Shown here: positions 8,390 through 17,642 of the stretch, one piece after another
Position numbering within the stretch: position 1 is the first letter of the stretch
Layout: each line of letters opens with the position of its first letter
Assembly (NCBI GenBank): GCA_002331485.1
Contig: DCYS01000003.1
Span: 77,161 to 141,160, forward strand
Direction: 5' to 3'
From: Flavobacteriales bacterium UBA2104
GTDB taxonomy: Bacteria; Bacteroidota; Bacteroidia; Flavobacteriales_D; Crocinitomicaceae
DNA: 64,000 nucleotides
The notes under the pieces: model-generated
What the model was told of the DNA's origin: nothing
The model's database searches: none
What the model saw: the letters and a program-made list of their open reading frames with translations, nothing else
Made by a program: the position numbers and the translations under genes

Positions 8390-9459
8390 AGCCTGACGAG
8401 CGAAAAATAATCCATGTTGATATGGACGCTTTTTATGCTTCAGTGGAGCAGCGGGACCGACCAGAGCTCAGAGAAAAACCTTTAGCCGTTGGTGGTTCAG
8501 GTGGACGAGGAGTAATTGCTGCAGCGAGTTACGAAGCAAGGGAATTCGGTGTAAGATCTGCAATGCCAGCTCAAGTTGCGTTGAGAAAATGTCCAATGTT
8601 ACTCTTTGTCAAACCTGATTTTGAAAAGTATAAGAAGGTTTCCGCTGAGATCAGAAAGATCTTTGAGCGATACACATCGATCATAGAGCCATTGTCCCTG
8701 GATGAAGCTTTTCTCGATGTTACTTACCCGAAATTTGAAGTGTCTTCTGCAACGTTGATCGCTCAACAGATCAAAAACGATATAAAAAACGAGCTAAATC
8801 TTATCGCATCAGCTGGTGTTTCATATAATAAGTTCTTGGCAAAAATTGCATCAGATCAGGATAAGCCAAATGGCTTGTTCGTCATTACTCCAGAAGAAGG
8901 TCCTCAATTCATGGAAAACTTACCAATTGAAAAGTTCTTTGGAGTAGGAAAAGTCACTGCTGAAAAGATGAAAAAACATTCGATCACTAAAGGGAAAGAT
9001 CTGCTCAATTATTCTAAAGTTGAATTACAGCAGCTTTTCGGTAAATCAGGAACGTTTCTCTATTTCATCAGTCGTGGCATTGATAATAGACCAGTGAAAT
9101 CTGAGCGTAAACGAAAGAGTGTTGGTGCTGAATCAACTTTCTCATCAAATATTCATGGCGAAATCGCAGTTAATGAAAAGTTTTCAGAGATATTTGAGAA
9201 ATGGTGGAAACGGTATCAGAATCATGGAGAATGGGGGAGATCCATAACGATAAAAGTTAGAAACATAGAGTTCGAAACAATAACGAGATCATATACTTCA
9301 ACAGATTGGTTGAAAGATAAATCCTCAATTCGAAAGATTGCATTTGATCTACTTGATGAAGCAGACGCTCAAGAACAGCATTTGCGTTTGATGGGAATTT
9401 CAATAAGCGGACTCCAAAACCAAGAGGAAGAAGAGAATAGTCAGCTCACACTGTGGTAA
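8386..9459 (+). CDS. dinB: DNA polymerase IV (Y-family)
   Basis: Translesion polymerase. Palm motifs HVDMDAFYASVEQRD (about residue 10) and SLDEAFLDV (about residue 104) carry the catalytic Asp and Asp-Glu residues. The HhH region follows (FFGVGKVTAEKM), then the little-finger domain. The last residues read SQLTLW, a good match to the beta-clamp-binding consensus QLxLF/W found at the end of Pol IV proteins. At 357 residues it has the usual length. Being coupled to xseAB by an ATGA overlap makes this a DNA-repair operon. Confidence 0.95.
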   Translation: MKPDERKIIHVDMDAFYASVEQRDRPELREKPLAVGGSGGRGVIAAASYEAREFGVRSAMPAQVALRKCPMLLFVKPDFEKYKKVSAEIRKIFERYTSIIEPLSLDEAFLDVTYPKFEVSSATLIAQQIKNDIKNELNLIASAGVSYNKFLAKIASDQDKPNGLFVITPEEGPQFMENLPIEKFFGVGKVTAEKMKKHSITKGKDLLNYSKVELQQLFGKSGTFLYFISRGIDNRPVKSERKRKSVGAESTFSSNIHGEIAVNEKFSEIFEKWWKRYQNHGEWGRSITIKVRNIEFETITRSYTSTDWLKDKSSIRKIAFDLLDEADAQEQHLRLMGISISGLQNQEEEENSQLTLW

Positions 9460-9461
9460 AA

Positions 9462-9956
9462 TTACACCAAGTATGCAACTGGACCCTCTTCAAAATCCAC
9501 CTCAATCCTGTCTTGTAAGGTAGTTGAAAGTGTTAGGCCAACATAATCAACGCGTATAGGATATCTTCTATGTTTGCGATCTACTAATGTTACTGTCTTT
9601 ATTCTTTCAGTTGGTTTTTCGAGTAGTTTCATTAACGCATATTGCATTGTTTTACCCGAATTAATTACATCATCAACAAGAATGATAGTTTGGTTTTCTG
9701 TTTCCTCTATCTCAATTGAAAGTTCAATTGGACGAGACAACGGATCATTCTTATCGATTGCGATCTCTGCTAAAACAATCTCTTGTTCACTAATATCTGA
9801 GAGAATAGATGAAAGTTTTTCAGCAAGTGAATATCCATTTCCTTTGATACCGACAAGAATCAATTTAAGACTTTGGTAATTATTCTCTAAGATCTCGTAT
9901 GCGATACGATTGATCTTTTGCTCAATTTGTCTGTCGTTAAGTACTGTTGTTTTCAT
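9462..9956 (-). CDS. PyrR-like phosphoribosyltransferase
   Basis: Type I PRTase fold. The PRPP-binding loop VDDVINSGKT is near residues 94-103, the earlier LILVGIKGNGYSLAEKL forms the PPi loop region, and VDRKHRRYPIRVDYVG matches the PyrR C-terminal segment. PyrR proteins act as uracil PRTase and, in Firmicutes, as attenuators of the pyr operon; a regulatory role here is not supported by context. It is the last gene of the leftward mltG/dapF cluster, overlapping mltG by 4 bases. Confidence 0.85.
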   Translation of the reverse strand: MKTTVLNDRQIEQKINRIAYEILENNYQSLKLILVGIKGNGYSLAEKLSSILSDISEQEIVLAEIAIDKNDPLSRPIELSIEIEETENQTIILVDDVINSGKTMQYALMKLLEKPTERIKTVTLVDRKHRRYPIRVDYVGLTLSTTLQDRIEVDFEEGPVAYLV

Positions 9957-11014
9957 CTGTTAGCTCTTTGTTGCTGACTGATCCATCTTTGAAATTTAGC
10001 AGCATTATTATTGTGTTGACTTAGTGATTTAGCAAAATTGTGTAAACCATCACCATCTGGTTTTGCGCACATAAAAAGGTAACTATTGTTTTCGGCGCGT
10101 AAGACAGCATCTACGACTGAAGATGGGGGGATACAAATAGGTCCTGGAGGAAGTCCCGTATAAATATAGGTGTTGTAAGGGCAATCTATTTCTTTATGAA
10201 CATTAAGCAATCGTTCCACGCCATCTAGTTCATCACCCCAGCAAAATCTGAAAGTTGGATCACTTTGTAGTTTCATTCCTTTTTTCAGTCTGTTGATATA
10301 GAGCCCCGCAATAGTTTTCCATTCTTCCGGATACTTGTCCTGTTCTTTGTAAACAATAGAAGCGAGCGTAACAACGTCAGACTGACCACTGAAAACCTTT
10401 TTGTTTCTTAACAATTCCATTCGTTCAGGATTCCAAAAAGACTTGAACTCTTTTGCCATATAATTCAAAAAGTCGATGTGATCTGTATCCCAATACATTC
10501 TGTACGTATTTGGCAAGAAAAGAGCTCCTATTTTCTCTGGTGAAAAACCATATTTCTTGAGTATACTGTCGCTCATTAAATAGTTTACAAATTCAGCGCT
10601 ATCCATTTCGATTTGCTTCGAAACTTTACCTGCTACTTCTTTGATATCTTGACAATTATTAAATGTTACTTGAACCTCTACTTCTTTGTTTCCGTTCCCA
10701 AGTCTGTTTCTAGTGAACCCATTAACTATATTCTTATATTCTGTACCTGGTTCGATCTCATATTTTCCAGCACCTAATTTTTCAGAATTAAATTCTTTGT
10801 AGTCAATTATGGCCTGGAAAGCGTCCTCATCATCAATGATCTTTTGATCGATCAAATTCTGTGTAACAGTTTCCAAGTCATCATCTGAATGAATGTAAAA
10901 TACAGTGGTCTCATCATTGATCGTTTTCTCGTTGTTGAAGTAAGCCGACATTGAGTCACAACCAACCATAACAATGGCGAGCAGAAAGAAACTAACGTAT
11001 TTTAAACACTGCAT
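9953..11014 (-). CDS. mltG: Endolytic murein transglycosylase MltG
   Basis: YceG-like enzyme that cleaves nascent glycan strands and so terminates peptidoglycan polymerisation. A lipobox-like segment (LAIVMVGC) ends the N-terminal hydrophobic stretch. The catalytic domain is recognisable from ASIVYKEQDKYPEEW through IAGLYINRLKKGMKLQSDPT to YTGLPPGPICIPPSS. The Glu of the KE pair is kept, while the residue two before it, often Glu or Gln, is Tyr. The ATG at 11014 lies 2 bases downstream of the preceding gene's end; an upstream in-frame ATG at 11047 would overlap that gene. Confidence 0.93.
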   Translation of the reverse strand: MQCLKYVSFFLLAIVMVGCDSMSAYFNNEKTINDETTVFYIHSDDDLETVTQNLIDQKIIDDEDAFQAIIDYKEFNSEKLGAGKYEIEPGTEYKNIVNGFTRNRLGNGNKEVEVQVTFNNCQDIKEVAGKVSKQIEMDSAEFVNYLMSDSILKKYGFSPEKIGALFLPNTYRMYWDTDHIDFLNYMAKEFKSFWNPERMELLRNKKVFSGQSDVVTLASIVYKEQDKYPEEWKTIAGLYINRLKKGMKLQSDPTFRFCWGDELDGVERLLNVHKEIDCPYNTYIYTGLPPGPICIPPSSVVDAVLRAENNSYLFMCAKPDGDGLHNFAKSLSQHNNNAAKFQRWISQQQRANR

Positions 11015-11015
11015 T

Positions 11016-11528
11016 CTAGATCTTTTTTTTGTAAAAATACACATCAACGGGGATAGATTGTATGGTGTATCGATTTTTTCTTAATTCGACTTGTTCAAAT
11101 CCCGCTTTTTCAAATAAGTTAATACTCGGATGATTTGAAACATGGATCTCACAATATAGAGTTTTGAGATCTAGATTATTTGATGCGTAATGCCCCATTT
11201 CTTTTAAAGCAGATAAACCAAGTCCTTTTCTTCTCTGTGCTGGATCTACGAGAATTCCCACTCCAGCTGTCCCAAGATCTCGATCGACATCATAAAGGTC
11301 TATGGCACCGACAACGTTTTCGGACTTCTCATAACAGATCATCAATCTCAATTGTTTATTTTTCTGGATATCTGAGTTGCTATCAATGAAATCAAGAATT
11401 TCCTGTTCTGTATATCCCTGTTCATTACTTGTAAATTGGGCATTATCTGGGTCATTCTCCCAATTCATCAGTATATCTACATCATCAGGTTCAGGGAGTC
11501 TCAAATGTATTTTTGAGGAGTTATTCAT
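11016..11528 (-). CDS. GNAT family N-acetyltransferase
   Basis: RimJ/RimL/SpeG-like acyl-CoA N-acyltransferase of 170 residues. The N-terminal part (LRLPEPDDVDILMNWENDP) is typical, as is the acetyl-CoA pyrophosphate loop in DPAQRRKGLGLSALKEM near residues 97-113. The closing NHPSINLFEKAGFEQV is the usual last strand and helix. The substrate is not evident; family members acetylate protein N-termini, polyamines or antibiotics. Its start overlaps the stop of the upstream gene (ATGA), so it is translationally coupled in the dapF-mltG operon. Confidence 0.88.
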   Translation of the reverse strand: MNNSSKIHLRLPEPDDVDILMNWENDPDNAQFTSNEQGYTEQEILDFIDSNSDIQKNKQLRLMICYEKSENVVGAIDLYDVDRDLGTAGVGILVDPAQRRKGLGLSALKEMGHYASNNLDLKTLYCEIHVSNHPSINLFEKAGFEQVELRKNRYTIQSIPVDVYFYKKKI

Positions 11529-12082
11529 TGCTGAAGATTTTTAATTCTTGCATTGATATCTTCCTCAGAATAGTTAAATATACCGTTAAAATTATCAGGT
11601 AAATAAAACCCATATAATGCTCGTATTGCGTTCATATCTTGCAGATCTTTGAGCAGTTCACCAACCTTACTATGTTTAGAATGGCCAAATAAAAACTCAC
11701 TTATGGGGTTTAGACATGTACGTCCCTCAGCAATATTATCTCCGTATGCATTAAAAACCTTTTCAACTTGTTGGTCTATATCTATATCGATCTCTACAAC
11801 CAAAGTTGATATCTCTTTTCTGTTAAGAAGTGCATTGATCTTGTGATTGGATAAACCAAAATCAACACCATTTGCCTTTAAAGAGTAGAACAGGTTATTT
11901 ACAATTAGTCCCAGGTGAGGAGGGATCTTATGAGCATGAAAAATATACAGATATGATCTATCCTCCCGAAAATCGAGTTCTTTGTTGCTCTTGATCTTGT
12001 TACGATCTATTTTATATTGATATTGTTCCTTCGTAGACAAATGTTGCTGGTCCGATAAGGTATATAGATTCAAATCCTTCAT
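11525..12082 (-). CDS. Conserved hypothetical in dapF-mltG operon
   Basis: Not recognised. The protein has 185 residues, no signal peptide and no membrane segment. The core seems to begin near residue 43 with SYLYIFHAHKIPPHLGL and continues through a mixed alpha/beta region with several His residues and one Cys; no nucleotide-binding or catalytic signature is visible. The only ATG lies 71 bases inside the upstream dapF, in another frame, which is a long overlap. A TTG at 12040 could be an alternative start. Its fixed place between dapF and the acetyltransferase suggests an operon role, but the function cannot be assigned. Confidence 0.7.
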   Translation of the reverse strand: MKDLNLYTLSDQQHLSTKEQYQYKIDRNKIKSNKELDFREDRSYLYIFHAHKIPPHLGLIVNNLFYSLKANGVDFGLSNHKINALLNRKEISTLVVEIDIDIDQQVEKVFNAYGDNIAEGRTCLNPISEFLFGHSKHSKVGELLKDLQDMNAIRALYGFYLPDNFNGIFNYSEEDINARIKNLQQ

Positions 12083-12791
12083 CTTTTCTTCTTCCTCTAA
12101 CTTTCAAATTTCCGCCTTTCACTTTGATCTTGACTTCAAAATCTAACTCTAATTCTTCTTTAACCGCATATGCTAATGCTACTGCTGTAACTCCAGTTCC
12201 ACAAGAAAAGGTTTCGTCTTCAACACCTCGCTCATAAGTAAGAACTGAAAGTGAAGATCTTTCAACAGTTTCTGCGAGATTCACATTGATACCGTCATTT
12301 GTAAATTCATCACTGTATCTGATCTTTTTGCCAAAATCAACGATATCCATAGTGCTCAGTTCATCCACAAACGAAATGTAATGAGGACTACCAGTGTTAA
12401 TTATGTACTCTTCACCTCTGATCTCGATTTGCTGAACATCTCCCATTTTTAGCGTGGTGTCGGTACCATCAAAAGATGCTTCATGTTCACCATCAATAGC
12501 CAGAAACCTGGCTTGTTGATCTATAAGTCCGAGTTTATTTGCAAAAGCCACTGCGCATCGAGCACCATTACCACAAAAGCTTCTTGACCCATCACTGTTA
12601 TAGTATCGCATTTCAAAATCATACGAATTATGTTCGTAAATAGCGATCAATCCGTCAGCTCCTATACCAAATCTTCTGTCGCATAAACCTTGAACAACTT
12701 CTTCAGTTATCTCCAAAGATGCCTCACCCGTGCAGTCGATCATGACAAAATCATTGCCTGTACCTTGATACTTATTAAATTTAATCTCCAT
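12012..12791 (-). CDS. dapF: Diaminopimelate epimerase
   Basis: Converts LL- to meso-diaminopimelate for lysine and peptidoglycan synthesis. Both catalytic cysteines are present, the first in SRSFCGNGARC and the second in DETFSCGTGVTA. The N-terminal FNKYQGTGNDFVMID and the central FVDELSTMDIVDFGKKIR also fit. At 259 residues it is of usual length. The cluster with mltG places two peptidoglycan genes in one transcript. The upstream 198-aa gene ends at the base next to the dapF ATG. Confidence 0.95.
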   Translation of the reverse strand: MEIKFNKYQGTGNDFVMIDCTGEASLEITEEVVQGLCDRRFGIGADGLIAIYEHNSYDFEMRYYNSDGSRSFCGNGARCAVAFANKLGLIDQQARFLAIDGEHEASFDGTDTTLKMGDVQQIEIRGEEYIINTGSPHYISFVDELSTMDIVDFGKKIRYSDEFTNDGINVNLAETVERSSLSVLTYERGVEDETFSCGTGVTAVALAYAVKEELELDFEVKIKVKGGNLKVRGRRKDEGFESIYLIGPATFVYEGTISI

Positions 12792-13388
12792 TTATAGATC
12801 TACAGTCTTAAATTGATTCGTTTTGGGTAAGAAAAGCGTGAATGACCTTGATCTTAGGATCAGTTCACTCTTATCATCTTTGACCTGCAAAGAAATTGAT
12901 TCCTCAGGATTAAAACCAAATAATTTAAGTTTATTTCTATTTAACTCGTAACCGGTTAAATTCAAAGGACTCTGCCAGAATTCGATTACCATGACTTCGT
13001 TAAAACTATTTGCCTTCTTATTTAATAGTTCGGAGACATCTATTGAGTCATTTGTGATCCATTCAACTTCCATATTTTTAGAGGAGATAAGCTGTTCCCT
13101 TATAATATCCTCGTCAATTACCTCCATCGTATCAATAGTATCTAGCATAGTAGAGTCGATAGACGTTAGGTTCAGTGAATCTGAACCGATCAAACTGTCA
13201 GATTTATCAGTTTCAATATATACAGGGGTTGTCAACTTGACAGTGTCCCTAATTATCTCTTTCTTGACTTTATCGACATATACCTTTTTGATCTCTGTTT
13301 CCGAAGCTGGTTGCGAATAATATCCGATCACCCATCCAATAACGAGTGCTAGAATATTGATTGTCAGATATTTTAGAGCTGCCTTCAT
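12792..13388 (-). CDS. Membrane-anchored protein of unknown function
   Basis: One N-terminal membrane segment (YLTINILALVIGWVIGYY, about residues 7-24) and no cleavage site, so it is probably anchored with the rest in the periplasm. A basic stretch and then a Ser/Asp/Thr-rich linker lead to a C-terminal beta-rich part (FNEVMVIEFWQSPLN to SRSFTLFLPK). No family is recognised. It is the first gene of the leftward operon, immediately upstream of dapF, and may therefore act in envelope biogenesis; that is inference from position only. Confidence 0.7.
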   Translation of the reverse strand: MKAALKYLTINILALVIGWVIGYYSQPASETEIKKVYVDKVKKEIIRDTVKLTTPVYIETDKSDSLIGSDSLNLTSIDSTMLDTIDTMEVIDEDIIREQLISSKNMEVEWITNDSIDVSELLNKKANSFNEVMVIEFWQSPLNLTGYELNRNKLKLFGFNPEESISLQVKDDKSELILRSRSFTLFLPKTNQFKTVDL

Positions 13389-13502
13389 ATGCTTAAATCG
13401 TGGCTAAATTACGAAAATCTAAGCGGTAAAAAAATGAAATTTGCTTAACAACTTTTAACAGCTAAAACATTAACAATAAAGGTCTCTGGTGTTATTATTG
13501 AT

Positions 13503-15002
13503 ATGAAAAAACCGAATTTAAAATTTGAAAAAATGAATCGTAATATTAAAACACTTGGATTAGGTATTCTTGGTGGACTTTTACCACTGGGAGTATATTT
13601 CGCAATGCACACAACTACAACTGAAACTAAAAAGAGTGTTGATCTAGCAACTGGTAATTCAATACCTGTTTCTAGTGTCAGTTACGCTCCGACAAATTTA
13701 GACCCTACGCTTGATTTTACAGTAGCTAGTGAAAAAAGCGTACATTCTGTAGTTCACGTAAAAACAAAGGTTGTTCAATCATATGTTCAACGAGATCCTT
13801 TCTTAGAGTTCTTTTACGGTCCAGGAGCTGGACGAGAACGAAAACAATATGGAGAAGGCTCTGGATCTGGTGTTATCGTTTCTGAGGATGGATATATTGT
13901 TACTAACAACCACGTAATTCAAAACGCGAGTGAAATTCAGGTAACACTAAATGATAATACAACTTATGATGCTGAGATCGTTGGAGCAGACCCTTCAACT
14001 GATATCGCTGTACTCAAAGTTGAAGCGAATGGATTAGAACCAATGCCGGTTGGAAATAGTGACGAAGTTAAAGTAGGAGAGTGGGTGCTTGCCGTAGGAA
14101 ATCCGTTCAACCTTAACTCTACAGTCACTGCAGGAATTGTTTCTGCAAAAGCAAGAAACATTAACATTATTGGTAACCAGAATAAAAACGTGATTCCGAT
14201 CGAATCTTTTATTCAGACTGATGCCGCAGTAAACCCTGGTAACTCAGGAGGTGCTTTGGTCAATACGCAAGGACAGCTTATTGGAATAAACACAGCTATT
14301 GCATCACAAACAGGTAATTATGCTGGATACTCTTTTGCTGTGCCATCTCGATTAGTGACTAAGATCATGAATGATCTAATAGATTACGGTATGGTACAAC
14401 GTGCATTCTTAGGTGTTCAAATTCAAGAGGTGACACAAGATCTCGTAAATGATAAAGAGTTACCTGATACGAAAGGTGTATACATCGCTGGAGTAAACGA
14501 AGGTTCTGGTGCTGAAAAAGCGAAGATCAAAGAAGGTGATGTGATTCTCAAGGTGGGTAGCAAGACGGTTAATTCTCCATCAGAATTACAAGAGGCGATA
14601 GGTAGAAGACGACCTGGTGATAAGGTAACCTTGACAATGAGAAGAGATGGAGAAATCCAGACAAGAGAAGTATTGCTAAAGAATAAAGAAGGGAACACCG
14701 ATCTTAAATCGAAAGAAGAAGTGGAGAGGTATTCTGCTTTAGGAGCGACCTTTGGAGAACTTTCAGATGAAGAGATGAAGGAGTTGAATATCGATCATGG
14801 AGTTAAGATCACTTCTATAACTGCAGGGAAACTTAGATCTTTAGGATTAAGAGAGGGAATTATTGTTACAAAAGTAAATAACGAAGAAGTAAACTCTGTC
14901 GAGGAATTAACGAGTTACTTAAAATCGGAACAAAATAATGGTGTCCTCTTAGAGATCATGACAGAATCCGGAGAACGAGACTACGTAGGCTTTGGTCTGT
15001 AA
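13503..15002 (+). CDS. htrA: HtrA/DegP-type periplasmic serine protease
   Basis: Trypsin-like protease with two PDZ domains for envelope protein quality control. The catalytic triad is complete: His137 (TNNHVI), Asp167 (STDIAVLKV) and Ser248 (NPGNSGGALV). PDZ1 spans about residues 290-390 (FLGVQIQEV, GSGAEKAKIKEGDVI) and PDZ2 about 410-499. An N-terminal hydrophobic segment (LGLGILGGLLPLGVYFAM) serves as signal or anchor; no clear signal-peptidase site is seen. A second ATG at residue 11 could be the real start. A strong hairpin follows the stop. Confidence 0.94.
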   Translation: MKKPNLKFEKMNRNIKTLGLGILGGLLPLGVYFAMHTTTTETKKSVDLATGNSIPVSSVSYAPTNLDPTLDFTVASEKSVHSVVHVKTKVVQSYVQRDPFLEFFYGPGAGRERKQYGEGSGSGVIVSEDGYIVTNNHVIQNASEIQVTLNDNTTYDAEIVGADPSTDIAVLKVEANGLEPMPVGNSDEVKVGEWVLAVGNPFNLNSTVTAGIVSAKARNINIIGNQNKNVIPIESFIQTDAAVNPGNSGGALVNTQGQLIGINTAIASQTGNYAGYSFAVPSRLVTKIMNDLIDYGMVQRAFLGVQIQEVTQDLVNDKELPDTKGVYIAGVNEGSGAEKAKIKEGDVILKVGSKTVNSPSELQEAIGRRRPGDKVTLTMRRDGEIQTREVLLKNKEGNTDLKSKEEVERYSALGATFGELSDEEMKELNIDHGVKITSITAGKLRSLGLREGIIVTKVNNEEVNSVEELTSYLKSEQNNGVLLEIMTESGERDYVGFGL

Positions 15003-15034
15003 CAATAAACAACTAAGCTGATCGTTGAAAATAT

Positions 15035-15080
15035 AGTCCGTTAGTGGCAGGTTAAAATAGTAGCTGCTAACGGACTTTCA
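15035..15080 (+). terminator. Hairpin after htrA
   Basis: Perfect 10-bp stem AGTCCGTTAG (15035-15044) with CTAACGGACT (15067-15076), extended by a possible inner GCAG/CTGC pairing, followed by TTCATTT. The T tract is weak, but the position between htrA and the rpoD promoter fits a terminator. Confidence 0.6.
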
Positions 15081-15093
15081 TTTAAATTTAATT

Positions 15094-15123
15094 TTGTAGA
15101 AACATTAAATTGGTGTAAATTTG
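15094..15123 (+). promoter_or_regulatory. rpoD promoter (-33 TTTTG, -7 TAAATTTG)
   Basis: TTG at 15094-15096, 19 bases of spacing, then TAAATTTG at 15116-15123: a full match to the Bacteroidetes housekeeping promoter. The box ends 40 bases before the rpoD ATG. This is the best promoter match in the window, and it would make the primary sigma factor self-transcribed. Confidence 0.72.
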
Positions 15124-15163
15124 CCACACTTTTAGACCAATCATTAAAGTAATTAGATAGAGC

Positions 15164-16030
15164 ATGAGACAACTAAAGATAACCAAGTCAATCACTAACC
15201 GCGAAAGTCAGTCACTAGATAAGTATTTACAGGATATAGGTAAAGAAGAACTGATCACCGCAGATGAAGAGGTGGAGTTGGCAAGAAAGATCAAGCAAGG
15301 TGATCAACGTGCATTGGAAAAGTTGACTCGTGCTAACTTAAGATTCGTTGTCTCAGTAGCAAAACAATATCAAAATCAAGGTTTAACGCTTCCTGACCTT
15401 ATTAATGAGGGTAATTTAGGGTTGATCAAAGCTGCACAGAAATTCGATGAAACGAGAGGATTTAAATTTATCTCTTATGCCGTATGGTGGATTCGTCAGT
15501 CGATTCTTCAAGCTTTGGCAGAACAAGCTCGTATAGTTCGTCTTCCTTTAAACCAGGTAGGATCACTTAACAAGATCAACAAAGCATTCTCTCGTTTGGA
15601 GCAGGAATATGAAAGACCTCCTTCAGCTGAAGAATTAGCAGAAGCATTAGAAGTGCCTGAGGACAAGATCAAAGAGTCTATGAACGTTTCTGGACGTCAT
15701 GTATCAATGGATGCCCCACTAACAACAAATGAGGATGGAGGTACTTTGATGGATGTAATGGCGAATTCTGATTCACCAAAAGCTGATACATTATTGATGT
15801 CAGAATCTTTACAACGTGAAATCGAACGTTCATTATCAACATTAACAGATAAGGAAAGAGAGATCATTCGTTTGTTCTTTGGGATTGGAATGAATCACGG
15901 TCTGACACTTGAAGAGATCGGATCTAAGTTCAACCTTACCAGAGAACGAGTTCGTCAGATCAAAGAGAAAGCGATTCGTCGACTAAGACACACATCGCGA
16001 AATAAATTATTGAAGGCTTATTTAGGATAA
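15164..16030 (+). CDS. rpoD: Primary RNA polymerase sigma factor (sigma-A/RpoD)
   Basis: 288 residues: the short Bacteroidetes form lacking region 1.1. Region 1.2 starts at SLDKYLQDIGKEELIT. Region 2 follows with RANLRFVVSVAKQYQNQGL, LPDLINEGNLGLIKAA and the -10 recognition stretch FKFISYAVWWIRQSI. Region 3 contains RIVRLPLNQVGSLNKI, and region 4.2 ends with LTLEEIGSKFNLTRERVRQI. Bacteroidetes sigma-A recognises TAnnTTTG/TTG promoters, in line with candidate promoters elsewhere in this window. It is flanked by its own promoter and a strong terminator. Confidence 0.97.
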   Translation: MRQLKITKSITNRESQSLDKYLQDIGKEELITADEEVELARKIKQGDQRALEKLTRANLRFVVSVAKQYQNQGLTLPDLINEGNLGLIKAAQKFDETRGFKFISYAVWWIRQSILQALAEQARIVRLPLNQVGSLNKINKAFSRLEQEYERPPSAEELAEALEVPEDKIKESMNVSGRHVSMDAPLTTNEDGGTLMDVMANSDSPKADTLLMSESLQREIERSLSTLTDKEREIIRLFFGIGMNHGLTLEEIGSKFNLTRERVRQIKEKAIRRLRHTSRNKLLKAYLG

Positions 16031-16040
16031 GATTTTTTCG

Positions 16041-16068
16041 AGGCTGCTCTTCTGGGCAGCCTTTTTTT
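16041..16068 (+). terminator. Rho-independent terminator of rpoD
   Basis: Stem AGGCTGC (16041-16047) with GCAGCCT (16056-16062), 8-base loop, then a run of T to 16068. It lies 10 bases after the rpoD stop. Confidence 0.88.
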
Positions 16069-16107
16069 GTATCAAAATTGTAAAGAATTAATAATTAAAT
16101 TATAAAA

Positions 16108-17559
16108 ATGGACGCTGCAATCGGTTACGAAGAACAGTTAGATGCACACGTAAAAAGAGAACGTGCTGCGGTTAAATTAGCAAGTAAAACAGGTCAACTT
16201 CTTTATGATCAAGGAGTAGAGCTTGTGTTTTTTAGAAATCACCTGGTGAACTTAACAGTTTCTGAGATCATGAATCTTCATGAGTATGCAGAGAATGTTG
16301 TAAAAAAACCAGTAGATGTGTTTTCAACTTCTGATCTGGCTGAAGCATTACTTTCTCTTGATCTTGCTCCTTCGAAATTAGATATTGGTAAACTGACTTA
16401 CGAATACAGTCAGGAAAAAGGAAATTACAAAGATGAAGTTGATTTTCTTAAGGATAAATTAAACGACTTTATTGGTAAGGATCGTTTCAAACCAGAACCA
16501 AGAGACGTTGTATTGTATGGATTTGGTAGAATCGGTAGACTTGCAGCTCGTGAATTGATCAAGCAGGCTGGTAAAGGTCAGCAATTACGTCTTCGTGCTA
16601 TTGTTACTCGTGATACTTCTGAAAATGTGATCACCAAAAGAGCAGCTCTTTTTAAAAATGACTCTGTGCACGGAGCATTTGATGGAGTTGTTGATCTTGA
16701 CATAGATAAGAAAGTGATGAATATCAATGGGCAAACAGTTCAATTGATAGAAGCGAAGAATCCAGAAGACATTGATTACACTAAATACGGTATCAATAAT
16801 GCCTTGGTAATAGATAACACAGGTGTGTTTACAGATAAAGAAGCTTTAGGTAGACATAAACAAGCAAAAGGAGTCTCTAAAGTTATTCTTACGGCACCTG
16901 GGAAAGGTATTCCAAATATCGTATACGGAATTAACCAGCACGAGCTTGACATTGAAAATGAAAAGATCTATTCAGCTGCGTCATGTACAACAAATGCTAT
17001 TTCACCGATCCTAAAAGTGATCGATGATAAATTTGGAGTAGAGAAGGGGCACATCGAAACTGTTCACGCCTATACAAATGATCAGAACCTTCTTGATAAT
17101 ATGCATAAGAAGCCAAGAAGAGGTCGTTCTGCTGCCATAAATATGGTAATTACTTCAACTGGAGCTGGTAAAGCGGTAACGAAAGTTATTCCATCATTGG
17201 AGAATAAATTAACAGCAAATGCTGTTCGAGTACCTACTCCAAATGGTTCATTAGCGATACTTTCTCTCGAATTAGGTAAAGAAACAACGCGCGAAGAATT
17301 GAATGAAACTGTTCGTCATGCCGCATTGAATGGAGATCTAATTAACCAGATCCATTATTCTATTGATGAGGAAATGGTATCAAATGATATCATAGGTAAC
17401 ACATGTTGTTCCGTATTTGATTCCCCAGCCACGTTGGTTGGACCAAGTGGAAAAAACGTTGTTCTTTACACATGGTATGATAATGAATACGGTTACACGA
17501 AACAGGTGATCCGTCTTGCTAAATATGTTGCAAAAGTTAGAAGATTGATCTATTATTAA
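16108..17559 (+). CDS. gap: Glyceraldehyde-3-phosphate dehydrogenase, long form
   Basis: Glycolytic/gluconeogenic GAPDH. The dinucleotide-binding motif YGFGRIGR is near residue 137, and the catalytic Cys293 lies in SAASCTTNAISP. The substrate region is VHAYTNDQNLLDNMHKKPRRGR and the end is WYDNEYGYTKQVIRL. It has 483 residues instead of about 335, because a helical N-terminal extension of about 130 residues with no motif I recognise precedes the NAD domain. This long form is seen in Bacteroidetes and some other bacteria. It is monocistronic between the rpoD terminator and its own terminator. Confidence 0.94.
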   Translation: MDAAIGYEEQLDAHVKRERAAVKLASKTGQLLYDQGVELVFFRNHLVNLTVSEIMNLHEYAENVVKKPVDVFSTSDLAEALLSLDLAPSKLDIGKLTYEYSQEKGNYKDEVDFLKDKLNDFIGKDRFKPEPRDVVLYGFGRIGRLAARELIKQAGKGQQLRLRAIVTRDTSENVITKRAALFKNDSVHGAFDGVVDLDIDKKVMNINGQTVQLIEAKNPEDIDYTKYGINNALVIDNTGVFTDKEALGRHKQAKGVSKVILTAPGKGIPNIVYGINQHELDIENEKIYSAASCTTNAISPILKVIDDKFGVEKGHIETVHAYTNDQNLLDNMHKKPRRGRSAAINMVITSTGAGKAVTKVIPSLENKLTANAVRVPTPNGSLAILSLELGKETTREELNETVRHAALNGDLINQIHYSIDEEMVSNDIIGNTCCSVFDSPATLVGPSGKNVVLYTWYDNEYGYTKQVIRLAKYVAKVRRLIYY

Positions 17560-17580
17560 GATCTTTAGATACGTAACGTT

Positions 17581-17610
17581 AAAGGGATAGTTAAGGCTAT
17601 CCCTTTTTTT
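17581..17610 (+). terminator. Rho-independent terminator of gap
   Basis: 10-bp stem AAAGGGATAG (17581-17590) with CTATCCCTTT (17597-17606), six-base loop, T run after. Confidence 0.88.
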
Positions 17611-17642
17611 GTTTTGTTATCAATAGTAAACGCTTGTTAACT

